A stretch of 64,000 bases of DNA from an uncultured Collinsella sp. (lineage in GTDB: Bacteria; Actinomycetota; Coriobacteriia; Coriobacteriales; Coriobacteriaceae), in assembly GCA_902493535.1 (NCBI GenBank), contig CABUQG010000004.1, forward strand, positions 1 through 64,000, in the 5' to 3' direction. A program made the position numbers and the translations under genes. Shown here piece after piece: positions 55,015-63,220 of the stretch. Under the pieces are notes generated by a model. It was not told the DNA's origin and made no database searches. It saw only the letters and a program-made list of their open reading frames with translations. Each line of letters begins with the position of its first letter. Within the stretch, counting starts at the first letter, position 1.

Positions 55015-55056
55015 ATCGCGTCGATGTTGAGGACGAACTGACGTTAGGAGCCACTC

Positions 55057-55299
55057 ATGTCTTGCGGACCGCAGATGCCGGCAATGCCGCTTTCGATGGT
55101 AAAAGCGGGCGAAACCGTGCGCGTGTCTCGTGTAAAGGGCAATGAGGGCATGAAGCACCACCTCAAGGACCTTGGCTTTGTCGAGGGCAACGAAATCCAC
55201 GTGGTGAGCTCGAGCGGCGCCAATATCATCGTCACGGTGCTGGGCGCACGCTTTGGCATCGATTCCAAGGTTGCCATGCACATCATGACCGTCGGTTAG
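55057..55299 (+). CDS. feoA: Ferrous iron transport protein FeoA, copy 1
   Basis: An 80-residue SH3-like protein that assists FeoB. The core is MVKAGETVRVSRVKGNEGMKHHLKDLGFVEGNEI, the usual FeoA pattern, after a short N-terminal MSCGPQMPAMPL. TAGGAG lies about 10-15 bases before the ATG. A second, different FeoA gene follows after 39 bases and then feoB, so two FeoA partners may serve one transporter. Confidence 0.88.
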   Translation: MSCGPQMPAMPLSMVKAGETVRVSRVKGNEGMKHHLKDLGFVEGNEIHVVSSSGANIIVTVLGARFGIDSKVAMHIMTVG

Positions 55300-55338
55300 T
55301 TCGCAGCATTTGATAAAAACCGAAAGGGGGACAAGAGG

Positions 55339-55560
55339 ATGAAGACGTTGGGTGACGTTAAGGTGGGCGAGAGCTCCACCATCGTCAAGCTTCACGGTGA
55401 GGGTGCGCTTCGCCGCCACCTTATGGACCTGGGCCTCATCAAGGGCACTTCGTTCAAGGTCGTGAAGGTTGCGCCGCTCGGTGATCCGGTCGAGATCAAC
55501 GTGCGCGGCTACGAGCTTTCCATCCGCAAGGAGGAGGCGGCCGTCGTCGAGGTCCAGTAG
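55339..55560 (+). CDS. feoA: Ferrous iron transport protein FeoA, copy 2
   Basis: A 73-residue FeoA (MKTLGDVKVGESSTIVKLHG, HLMDLGLIKGTSFKVVKVAPLGDP, YELSIRKEEAAVVEV). It is closer to the canonical FeoA domain than copy 1 and may have arisen by old duplication, since identity between them is low. AAAGGGGG lies 10-17 bases before the ATG. feoB starts 122 bases downstream with a palindrome in between. Confidence 0.9.
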   Translation: MKTLGDVKVGESSTIVKLHGEGALRRHLMDLGLIKGTSFKVVKVAPLGDPVEINVRGYELSIRKEEAAVVEVQ

Positions 55561-55588
55561 GGGCTCGCGACGTATGTTTCTGCAGATA

Positions 55589-55608
55589 AAGTTAGGTTTT
55601 TCTAACTT
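55589..55608. promoter_or_regulatory. Palindrome between feoA and feoB
   Basis: AAGTTAG and CTAACTT flank GTTTTT. The 20-base palindrome resembles the DtxR-like site upstream of the operon and may give feoB separate metal control; a weak attenuator is another option. Confidence 0.45.
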
Positions 55609-55682
55609 AATGCAGCATTTTGAAGCACATTATCCAGCCCGTGCGGAGAAAGCAGCGCGGGCACACAAGGAAGAAGGATTGA

Positions 55683-58010
55683 ATGGCGGATTCTCAGATC
55701 CATGTCGCACTGGCGGGTAACCCCAACTGCGGCAAGACCACGCTTTTCAACCTGATCACCGGCGCCAACGGCTACGTTGGCAACTGGCCCGGCGTCACGG
55801 TTGAGAAAAAGGAGGCCAAGCTCCTAAGCGACAAGAACGTTACCATCACGGACCTCCCTGGTATCTACTCGCTTTCCCCCTACAGCCCCGAGGAGCAATG
55901 CTCGCGCGATTATCTCATGAGCGGCGAGCCCGATGTCGTCGTCCAGGTGGTCGACGCCACCAACCTCGAGCGCAACCTGTACCTGGCGCTTCAGGTTATC
56001 GAGACCGGCCTGCCCGTGGTCATCGCCCTCAACATGGCCGACTTGGTCGAGAAGAACGGCGACAAGATTGACACGGATAAGCTCTCCAAGAAGCTCGGCT
56101 GCCCGGTTATGATGATCTCCGCTCTTAAGAACAAGGGCATCAAGGAGCTCTTCGAGCAGGTCAAGAAGTCCGCAGCTTCCAAGGGCCAGGTGCCGGAGCA
56201 CAAGTTCGACTCCTCCATCGAGGACGTTCTGACGCACATCGAGAACAACCTTCCGGCGAGCGTTTCCGCCAACAAGCGCCGCTATTACGCCGTCAAGCTG
56301 TTCGAGCGCGACGCGGACGCCTGCAAGCTCATCAACCTCACCAAGGAGAAGGCCGCTCGCGTGGAGCAGCTGGTCGCCCAGTGCGAGCAGGACTGCGACG
56401 ACGACGCCGAGTCCATCATCACCGGCGAGCGTTACGGCGTGATTGCCCACATCATTGACGAGTGCCTCACCAAGGCTCCGGCCAAGATGAGCACCTCCGA
56501 GAAGATCGACCGCGTGGTTACCAACCGTATCCTGGGCCTGCCGATCTTTGTGGTCATCATGTTCTGCGTGTACTACATCGCCGTTTCTACCTTGGGCGGC
56601 ACGGTGACCGACTTCACCAACGACCAGCTCTTCGGTACCGACGGTTGGTATGTGCTCGGCCAGGGCCGCGACGCCTACGACGCGGCCGTCGAGGCTGCGG
56701 GTGACAATGCCGACTCGGTCGACCCGGCACAGTACGGCCCCTATGTCCCGGGTATCACCACCGTGGTGCACGACGCCCTTGTGGCGGGCGGCACCGAGGA
56801 CGGTGGCCTGGTCGATTCGCTGGTCTGTGACGGCATCGTCGGCGGCCTGGGCGCTATCTTCGGCTTTGTGCCGCAGATGTTCCTGCTGTTCGTCATGCTG
56901 TCCTTCCTGGAGGACTGCGGCTACATGGCCCGCGTCGCCTTTATCATGGACCGCGTTTTCCGCCGCTTTGGCCTGTCCGGTAAGTCCTTTATCCCCATGC
57001 TCGTGTCCTCGGGCTGCGGTGTCCCCGGCGTCATGGCCACCAAGACCATCGAGAACGAGAAGGACCGCCGCATGACGGTCATGACCACCACGTTCATTCC
57101 CTGTGGCGCCAAGCTGCCGATCATCGCCCTGCTCATGGGCTCCATCATCGGCGATTCTTCCACCACCGCCGCGTGGATCAGCCCGCTCTTCTACTTCCTG
57201 GGCGTCTTTGCCGTCATCGCCTCGGGCCTCATGCTCAAGAAGACCAAGCTCTTCGCCGGCCGCCCGACGCCGTTCGTTATGGAGCTTCCCGCCTACCACT
57301 TCCCGGCGATCCGCTCTTGGGCGCTGCACGTGTGGGAGCGCTGCTGGGCCTTTATCAAGAAGGCCGGCACGATCATCTTCGCCTCTACCGTCGTGGTGTG
57401 GTTCCTCTCCAACTTTGGTAGCTACAACGGCTCCTTTGGCTTCCTGCCTGCGATGGACGGCATCCCCGAGGAGTTCATGGACTACTCCGTGCTCGCCATG
57501 CTGGGCAACCTGGTCGCTTGGATCTTCGCCCCGCTCGGCTTTAGCACCTGGCAGGCAACCGCGCTGACTGTCTCTGGCCTCGTCGCCAAGGAGAACGTTG
57601 TCGCCACCGCCGGCTCGCTGCTGTCCGTCGCCGACGCGGGCGAGACCGACCCGAGCCTGTGGACCGCGTTTGCCGGCATGTTCCCCACCATGGGCGCCTG
57701 CGTTGCCTTCGGCGCGTTCAACCTGCTGTGCGCTCCGTGCTTTGCCGCTATGGGTACCATCCGCAACCAGATGGATTCCGGCAAGTGGACCGCGATTGCC
57801 CTCGGCTACGAGTGCGCCTTCGCTTGGGTGATCGGCCTGTTCATCAACCAGTTCTATAACCTGCTTGTCCTTGGGCAGTTTGGCTTCTGGACGGTTGTGG
57901 CTATCGTGCTGCTGGTCGCGATGCTCTTCCAGATTTTCCGTCCTATGCCCAAGCACGCTTGGACCGACGAGGACGAGACCAACACTGCTTCCGCTGCAGT
58001 TTCCGCCTAA
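55683..58010 (+). CDS. feoB: Ferrous iron transporter FeoB
   Basis: A 775-residue Fe2+ permease. The N-terminal G domain has G1 GNPNCGKTT, G3 DLPG and G4 NMAD, with the switch GNWPGVTVEKKE. Then comes the helical GDI domain, and the membrane part with two Gate segments (GFVPQMFLLFVMLSFLEDCGYMARVAF, and SGCGVPGVMATKTIEN with the conserved Cys). About 60 residues between the first helices (NDQLFGTDGWYVLGQGRDAY...) form a loop. GAAGGATTGA precedes the ATG. A Cys-rich FeoB partner follows. Confidence 0.95.
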   Translation: MADSQIHVALAGNPNCGKTTLFNLITGANGYVGNWPGVTVEKKEAKLLSDKNVTITDLPGIYSLSPYSPEEQCSRDYLMSGEPDVVVQVVDATNLERNLYLALQVIETGLPVVIALNMADLVEKNGDKIDTDKLSKKLGCPVMMISALKNKGIKELFEQVKKSAASKGQVPEHKFDSSIEDVLTHIENNLPASVSANKRRYYAVKLFERDADACKLINLTKEKAARVEQLVAQCEQDCDDDAESIITGERYGVIAHIIDECLTKAPAKMSTSEKIDRVVTNRILGLPIFVVIMFCVYYIAVSTLGGTVTDFTNDQLFGTDGWYVLGQGRDAYDAAVEAAGDNADSVDPAQYGPYVPGITTVVHDALVAGGTEDGGLVDSLVCDGIVGGLGAIFGFVPQMFLLFVMLSFLEDCGYMARVAFIMDRVFRRFGLSGKSFIPMLVSSGCGVPGVMATKTIENEKDRRMTVMTTTFIPCGAKLPIIALLMGSIIGDSSTTAAWISPLFYFLGVFAVIASGLMLKKTKLFAGRPTPFVMELPAYHFPAIRSWALHVWERCWAFIKKAGTIIFASTVVVWFLSNFGSYNGSFGFLPAMDGIPEEFMDYSVLAMLGNLVAWIFAPLGFSTWQATALTVSGLVAKENVVATAGSLLSVADAGETDPSLWTAFAGMFPTMGACVAFGAFNLLCAPCFAAMGTIRNQMDSGKWTAIALGYECAFAWVIGLFINQFYNLLVLGQFGFWTVVAIVLLVAMLFQIFRPMPKHAWTDEDETNTASAAVSA

Positions 58011-58039
58011 GTCCGAATAGGGATCAACCCCTTTCCACG

Positions 58040-58072
58040 AGCCCGGGTGTCTTAGTGACACTCGGGCTTTTT
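58040..58072 (+). terminator. Terminator after feoB
   Basis: AGCCCGGGTGTC pairs with GACACTCGGGCT with one mismatch around TTAGT and is followed by TTTT. Confidence 0.8.
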
Positions 58073-58080
58073 GACGCAAT

Positions 58081-58158
58081 GGGGGGACAGATTGCTTTGC
58101 TCCAGAAGTAAGATGTGGCGTTTCCGCAGATAAAACCGACCAAAATAAGCCTGTCCCT
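58081..58158. repeat. Partial copy of the GGGACAGGTTTATTTTGG hairpin
   Basis: The right half (58128-58158) shares AGATAAAACCGACCAAAATAA and CCTGTCCCT with 8190-8220. The left half keeps only GGGGACAG, so the outer arms no longer pair. It looks like a decayed copy. Confidence 0.7.
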
Positions 58159-58215
58159 ATTTGGTAGGTGGAGAATGGGGTAAAGTAAGTGATGGTTAAC
58201 TAGAGGAGGCTTGCT

Positions 58216-58416
58216 ATGGCACCTATCGATATTGTTGTACTGGCTGTTATCGGTATTGCGTTTGTCGCGGTATGCGTGCGCATCTACCGCAAGGGCACCT
58301 GCGCCGACTGCGCTCAGGGTGGCGTTTGCATGGGGCATTGCTCCAACAAAAAGACGTGCGCCGCACTTAAGGGCGTAGACAAAATCGCCGAAGACTTGGG
58401 TCGCGGTATCAAATAA
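58216..58416 (+). CDS. FeoB-associated Cys-rich membrane protein
   Basis: A 66-residue protein with one N-terminal helix (IDIVVLAVIGIAFVAVCVRIY) followed by a Cys-rich tail (CADCAQGGVCMGHCSNKKTCAAL). This is the pattern of the small Cys-rich membrane proteins often encoded after feoB. The Cys residues may bind iron. AGGAGG lies 9-14 bases before the ATG. A terminator and a repeat separate it from feoB, so it may have its own promoter. Confidence 0.85.
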   Translation: MAPIDIVVLAVIGIAFVAVCVRIYRKGTCADCAQGGVCMGHCSNKKTCAALKGVDKIAEDLGRGIK

Positions 58417-58560
58417 GGTCCGGACATCCAAGCGCTCCGCGGGCATCCGTTCGCGGGGCGCTTTGTGCATTTGAGGGAGAGCACGGCGAGTCGAAGAGTA
58501 TTTTTGGGGTATCGTTAACTGGACTATTAATTGGCAACTTATCTATAACGGAGTAACCGC

Positions 58561-59640
58561 ATGAGCGCTCGCGTAACCATGAAGGACATAGCCGCCGAGC
58601 TTGGCGTTTCCATCAATACCGTGCACAAGGCTCTGACGGGAAAGGCCGGCGTGAGCGAATCCGTGCGCGCCAAGGTGAACGCTAAGGCCGAGGCCATGGG
58701 CTATCACCGCAACACAAGTGCCTCAAGCCTGCGCCGCAAGGATATCAATCTGGTGTTTTGCCTGCCCCGCGCATCGCGCGAGGGAGCGTACTTTTTCCGT
58801 TACCTGTGGGAAGGCTGCAATCGCTTTGAACAGGAGGTCATCGACCGGGGCATTACGGTTGAGCGCGTTGAATTTGGCGTGGGCGGCTACGCTGATGCAC
58901 TCGAGCAAATCGACGAGCGTCTGCAGGTGGGCGAGAAGATTGATGGCTTGCTCGCCTATGCGCCGGGCGACGATCGTGCGACTGAGCTTTTGGGGCAGAT
59001 CGCCGAGGCGGGCGTGACGATTGAGCTTGTCGACGGCGACCGTCCGCATTTGAATCGTTTGGGTGCGAGCTTGGCCGATTATTCGACGGCAGGCAGCCTT
59101 ATGGCCGAGCAGGCGGCAAACCTGGTCCATGCTTCTGGGGCCGACGCCCGCGTGCTCCTTTTGACAGGCGACCCATATACCGATTCGCACTATCTAACCG
59201 CCCGCGCCTTCCACAATTACCTTCGCGAGCACAATGTTCCCTGGCAGGTTGAGGATCTTGCAGGTGCCCATGCGCAAGTCAAACAACTCGAGCATGAGCT
59301 CGAAAAGCGCTTGAGTGCGCCGGACGCCCCCGAACTTATCTGTAGCGTTTTTGCCGTTGGTTCCGAAGTGGTTGCCGACGCGCTCGTCTCGACCGGCAAG
59401 GCCGGTCAGGTCATGGTGATCGGCAACGACCTGTTTCCCGAAAGTGCTCTGGCCTTGCGCCGCGGTATCTTTACCAATATTGTCTATAAGGACCCGACGA
59501 GCCTGGCGTATCGCGGCGCTAAGACGCTGGGCGATTATCTGCTGTGGGGAAGGACCCCGACGGTGCCCGTCCAGAAGGGTACCGTCGAGATGGTATTTGC
59601 CAGCAATGTCGACCGCTACTGCGAACTTGCGGGTATTTAG
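58561..59640 (+). CDS. LacI-family regulator, probable hexuronate-gene repressor
   Basis: A 359-residue regulator with an N-terminal helix-turn-helix (TMKDIAAELGVSINTVHKALTGKAGVSESVRAKV). The sugar-binding-protein-like domain differs from standard LacI members (LLLTGDPYTDSHYLTARAFHNYL, VMVIGNDLFPESALALRRGIFTNIVYKDP). It precedes uxaC-uxaB-uxaA on the same strand. The uxaC promoter has two palindromes of LacI type, so it is the likely binder. ACGGAG lies 10-15 bases before the ATG. Confidence 0.82.
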   Translation: MSARVTMKDIAAELGVSINTVHKALTGKAGVSESVRAKVNAKAEAMGYHRNTSASSLRRKDINLVFCLPRASREGAYFFRYLWEGCNRFEQEVIDRGITVERVEFGVGGYADALEQIDERLQVGEKIDGLLAYAPGDDRATELLGQIAEAGVTIELVDGDRPHLNRLGASLADYSTAGSLMAEQAANLVHASGADARVLLLTGDPYTDSHYLTARAFHNYLREHNVPWQVEDLAGAHAQVKQLEHELEKRLSAPDAPELICSVFAVGSEVVADALVSTGKAGQVMVIGNDLFPESALALRRGIFTNIVYKDPTSLAYRGAKTLGDYLLWGRTPTVPVQKGTVEMVFASNVDRYCELAGI

Positions 59641-59665
59641 CCGATTGAGCAGGTACCCCCTCTTG

Positions 59666-59864
59666 CGACGTGCATTTTTGGGAGTATTCAGCATTGGCAT
59701 GCCCTGAATGAGGTGCAGAACGACTGTTTTAAGTGCCCCCGATGGCGTAATTTGCCATCGGGGGCACTTTTTATGCCGATCGGGCGCTATCTGCGTTCCA
59801 AATAGGACGCTGAGGATGGCGCACGGCGCGCTCCAATGCTGAATACTCCCAAAAATGTACGTCG
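59666..59864. repeat. Inverted pair of TGCTGAATACTC repeats around a terminator
   Basis: The 32-base arms at 59666-59697 and 59833-59864 are inverted copies with one difference. Between them a perfect 16-bp stem AAGTGCCCCCGATGGC (59731-59746) with 59754-59769 plus TTTTT probably ends the regulator transcript. A third single copy stands at 39635-39660. The rest of this gap (59865-59994) has no gene. Confidence 0.85.
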
Positions 59865-59994
59865 GGACATGACCCACCTGAGCAAAAGCGCTCAAGTTCG
59901 GTGTTCGGGGACGCCAAACAGTCCGCAATACATGCAAGTCACATCTCCAGCAACCGTTGAACGGGCAAAATCTACCGTTCACCCCGTGGTGGTT

Positions 59995-60010
59995 AGGTGA
60001 ACGTTCACCT
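59995..60010. promoter_or_regulatory. uxa operator 1
   Basis: AGGTGAACGTTCACCT is a perfect 16-base palindrome centred on CG, typical of LacI-family sites. Weaker half-sites (CCGTTGAACGG and CCGTTCACC) occur at 59954-59983. Confidence 0.75.
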
Positions 60011-60030
60011 TTTGAGGTGCAATGGATTAG

Positions 60031-60048
60031 TATAGTGAACGTTCACCT
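60031..60048. promoter_or_regulatory. uxa operator 2 overlapping the -10 box
   Basis: AGTGAACGTTCACCT (60034-60048) shares its core with operator 1, centre-to-centre distance 38 bases. TATAGT (60031-60036) just before it is the likely -10 box. Confidence 0.7.
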
Positions 60049-60100
60049 AAAGGATAACGAGCGCGCCGTGCGCCCGCCTTGCCAGCAAAGGGGCTGTTTG

Positions 60101-61528
60101 ATGAAAAACTTTATGGACGATCAGGATTTCCTGCTGAGCACCAAGACCGGCGAGGAGCTGTTCCACAACTTTGCCGAGGGCATGCCCATCGTCGACTATC
60201 ACTGCCACATTTCTCCTAAGGAGATTTGGGAGGACAAGCGTTTCGAGAACATCACCGAGGTTTGGCTGGGCGGCGACCACTACAAGTGGCGCCTGATGCG
60301 TGCCAACGGCGTCGACGAGCGTTTTATCACTGGCGACGCCCCTGCTCGCGAGAAGTTCCAAAAGTGGGCCGAGACCCTGGGTCGCTGCGTTGGCAACCCC
60401 GTCTTTGAGTGGAGCCACCTGGAGCTTAAGCGCTACTTTGGCTACGAGGGCGTCCTCAACGGCAAGACTGCCCAGGAGGTCTGGGACCTTGCCAACGCCA
60501 AGCTCGCCGAGGCCAGCTTTACCTGCCGCAACCTGATCAAGCAGTCCAACGTCCGCATGATCTGCACTACCGACGACCCCGCCGACAGCTTTGAGTGGCA
60601 CAAGAAGATTGCCGCCGACGACAGCTTTGACGTTCAGGTCGTTCCCGCCATGCGCCCCGATGCCGCTTTGCGCATCGAGCGCGGCCAGGAGTTTGCCGAC
60701 TACTGCAAGCACCTTTCCGAGGCTGCCGGCGTTGAGGTCAGCGACTTTGAGGGCATGAAGGCTGCCATTTCCAAGCGCTACGACGTTGCTCACGAGCTGG
60801 GCTGCCGCGCCTCCGACCACGCACTCGATTACGTCATGTACGTCCCGGCTACCGCCGACGAGATCGAGGCCATCTTTGCCAAGGGCCTGGCTGCTGAGCC
60901 GCTCCCCGAGGAAGAAGTCCTCAAGTACAAGACTGCCTTTATGCAGTTCGTTGCCGGTGAGTATGTCCGTCTGGGCTGGGCCATGCAGCTGCACTTTGGC
61001 TGCAAGCGCGACAACAACCGCGCCATGTTCGCCAAGCTCGGTCCCGACACCGGCTACGACTGCATCTCCAACTACACGCCGTCCGACCAGCTCGCCGATT
61101 TCCTCAACTCCATCCAGGAGACCTGCGGCCTGCCCAAGACCATCCTGTACAGCCTGAACCCCATCGATAACACCATGATCGATACCGTCATGGGCTGCTT
61201 CCAGGAGGCTCCGACTGCCGGTAAGATCCAGAACGGCTCCGCCTGGTGGTTCAACGACAACGAGGTCGGCATGCGCGAGCAGCTTACGGCTCTGGCTAAC
61301 GAGGGCGTGTTGGGCAACTTTGTGGGCATGCTTACCGATTCCCGCTCCTTCCTGTCCTATCCGCGCCACGAGTACTTCCGTCGCGTGCTGTGCAGCGTGA
61401 TCGGCGAGTGGGTCGAGCAGGGCAGGTACCCGGCCGACATGGAGCTGCTGGGCGAGGTTGTGCGCGACATCAGCTACAACAATGCGGTCCGCTACTTTGG
61501 CTTTGACCTGGACACCGTCGAGGCCTAA
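60101..61528 (+). CDS. uxaC: Glucuronate/galacturonate isomerase
   Basis: Isomerises D-glucuronate to fructuronate and D-galacturonate to tagaturonate. The 475 residues are of amidohydrolase-superfamily type: VDYHCHISPKEIWEDKRFEN with the HCH metal motif near the N-terminus, then MQLHFGCKRDNN and NEVGMREQLTALANEGVLGNF. AAAGGGG lies 8-14 bases before the ATG at 60101; the open frame back to 59957 runs through the operators. First gene of uxaC-uxaB-uxaA. Confidence 0.95.
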   Translation: MKNFMDDQDFLLSTKTGEELFHNFAEGMPIVDYHCHISPKEIWEDKRFENITEVWLGGDHYKWRLMRANGVDERFITGDAPAREKFQKWAETLGRCVGNPVFEWSHLELKRYFGYEGVLNGKTAQEVWDLANAKLAEASFTCRNLIKQSNVRMICTTDDPADSFEWHKKIAADDSFDVQVVPAMRPDAALRIERGQEFADYCKHLSEAAGVEVSDFEGMKAAISKRYDVAHELGCRASDHALDYVMYVPATADEIEAIFAKGLAAEPLPEEEVLKYKTAFMQFVAGEYVRLGWAMQLHFGCKRDNNRAMFAKLGPDTGYDCISNYTPSDQLADFLNSIQETCGLPKTILYSLNPIDNTMIDTVMGCFQEAPTAGKIQNGSAWWFNDNEVGMREQLTALANEGVLGNFVGMLTDSRSFLSYPRHEYFRRVLCSVIGEWVEQGRYPADMELLGEVVRDISYNNAVRYFGFDLDTVEA

Positions 61529-61551
61529 GCCCGCATCGAATCACATCGAAC

Positions 61552-61588
61552 ACGGGAGCGCCGTTGCCACACACGGCGCCCCCGTTTT
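61552..61588 (+). terminator. Intra-operon hairpin with T-run after uxaC
   Basis: ACGGGAGCGCCGT pairs with ACGGCGCCCCCGT (one mismatch) and is followed by TTTG. It lies inside the uxa operon, so it may reduce downstream expression or stabilise the uxaC message. Confidence 0.65.
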
Positions 61589-61624
61589 GCTTGCACGCTA
61601 ACAGCTATCTAAGGAGAGACACAG

Positions 61625-63139
61625 ATGGAGAACATCAGCTACGATGCGCTCGAGAAGATCGGCTACAAGGGCTATCTGCTGCCCAAGGACGCTCCCGAGA
61701 AGGTTCTACAGTTTGGCGAGGGCAATTTCCTGCGCGCCTTCGTCGACCGTTTCTTTGACATGGGCAACGAGGCCACCGGCTGGAACGGCAAGGTCGTCAT
61801 GGTGCAGCCCATCAGCGGTGCCTTTGGCTTTGCCGACGGCATCAATGCCCAGGACGACCTGTACACCGTGCTGGTGCGCGGCAAGGAGAACGGCAACACG
61901 GTTGACGAGTCCCGCGTGATCAGCGCCTGCAGCCGCTGCCTTAACCCGTATCGTGAGGACGACTACCGCGCCATGATGGAGGTCGCTGTCTCCGACGACC
62001 TGGAGATCATCGTCTCCAACACCACCGAGGCCGGTATCGCCTATGACCCGTCCTGCAAGGCCGACGACATGCCACCTGCGAGCTTCCCCGCCAAGCTTGC
62101 CCAGGTGCTCCACACCCGCTGGGCTGCCGGTAAGCCGGGCGTCATCGTCCTCGCCTGCGAGCTCATCGATCACAACGGCGAGGAGTTGCTGCGCATCATG
62201 AACCAGTATGTGAGCGACTGGGGCTGGGAGGACGAGTTTGCGCAGTGGATGGCTAACGACTGCACCGTCTGCACCACGCTTGTCGACACCATCGTACCGG
62301 GCCGTATCCGCGACGCATCCGAGGCCGCCGCGGTTGCCGAGCGTCTGGGCTACGAGGATCCCTTCCTGGCCGTGCGCGAGCCCTTCCAGATGTGGGGCAT
62401 CCAGGGCGACGAGTCGCTTGCCGAGAAGCTTCCCTTTGTGAAGGCTGGTCTTCCGGGTGTCTTTGTGACTCCCGACGTCACCCCGTACAAAAAGCGCAAG
62501 GTCCGCATCCTCAACGGTGCCCATACCGCCTTCGTTCCGGGTTCCTGGGTTGCCGGCTTTGATATCGTGCGCGACTGCATGCATGACGAGACCATTCGCG
62601 GCTTCATGAACACCATGCTCTACGACGAGGTCATTCCGACGCTTGCCGCCGACTTGGATGTCGAGGACTGCAAGGCCTTTGCCGCCGCCGTCGAAAACCG
62701 CTTCGACAACCCGTTTATTGATCATGCGCTGCTCTCCATCTGCCTCAACTCCACGGCTAAGTGGCGCGCTCGCGACCTGCCCACGCTCAAGGACTACGTT
62801 GCCGAGACCGGCAACCTGCCCAAGTGCCTGGCGACGAGCCTCGCTACGCTCATCTCCTTCTACACGCAGGAGCTCGTGTCCCGCGAGGGCGACGGCCTGC
62901 ACCTGCGTCGCTCCGACGGCACCGAGTACACCGCTCAGGACGACGCCTTCGTACTCGATTTCTACGCCGCCCACGCCGGTGCCGACGATGCCCAGCTGGT
63001 GCACGACGTGCTCACCAACGAGCAGATGTGGGGCGAGGACCTTACGCAGATCGCCGGTCTTGAGGAGTTTGTCGTCAGTGCGCTCGCCGTCGTGCGCACC
63101 GAGGGTGCCAAGCAGGCCTTCGCCAACGCTCAGGCGTAA
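61625..63139 (+). CDS. uxaB: Tagaturonate reductase (altronate oxidoreductase)
   Basis: NADH-dependent reduction of D-tagaturonate to D-altronate. The 504 residues belong to the mannitol/altronate dehydrogenase family: VLQFGEGNFLRAFVDRFFD (nucleotide site), SNTTEAGIAY, the catalytic segment VTPYKKRKVRILNGAHTAF with Lys and Asn/His, and GFMNTMLYDEVIPTL. AAGGAGAGACACAG precedes the ATG. UxaB rather than fructuronate-specific UxuB is favoured by the sequence and by the following uxaA. Confidence 0.93.
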   Translation: MENISYDALEKIGYKGYLLPKDAPEKVLQFGEGNFLRAFVDRFFDMGNEATGWNGKVVMVQPISGAFGFADGINAQDDLYTVLVRGKENGNTVDESRVISACSRCLNPYREDDYRAMMEVAVSDDLEIIVSNTTEAGIAYDPSCKADDMPPASFPAKLAQVLHTRWAAGKPGVIVLACELIDHNGEELLRIMNQYVSDWGWEDEFAQWMANDCTVCTTLVDTIVPGRIRDASEAAAVAERLGYEDPFLAVREPFQMWGIQGDESLAEKLPFVKAGLPGVFVTPDVTPYKKRKVRILNGAHTAFVPGSWVAGFDIVRDCMHDETIRGFMNTMLYDEVIPTLAADLDVEDCKAFAAAVENRFDNPFIDHALLSICLNSTAKWRARDLPTLKDYVAETGNLPKCLATSLATLISFYTQELVSREGDGLHLRRSDGTEYTAQDDAFVLDFYAAHAGADDAQLVHDVLTNEQMWGEDLTQIAGLEEFVVSALAVVRTEGAKQAFANAQA

Positions 63140-63150
63140 ATTTCCGGCGC

Positions 63151-63182
63151 AGACGCGGGCGCGGGACGGCGTGCCCGCGTCT
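63151..63182 (+). other. GC-rich hairpin between uxaB and uxaA
   Basis: AGACGCGGGC pairs perfectly with GCCCGCGTCT without a T-run, so it is not a terminator; it could be an RNA-stability element. Confidence 0.6.
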
Positions 63183-63220
63183 CGACTTCTGCTCAACCTG
63201 TAGGGTTAGGACCATTTGCA

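Noticed and set aside
55824..58079. 751-codon minus-strand frame opposite feoB
   Set aside because: Shadow frame of the FeoB gene; composition rich in His/Arg/Gly typical of antisense reading.
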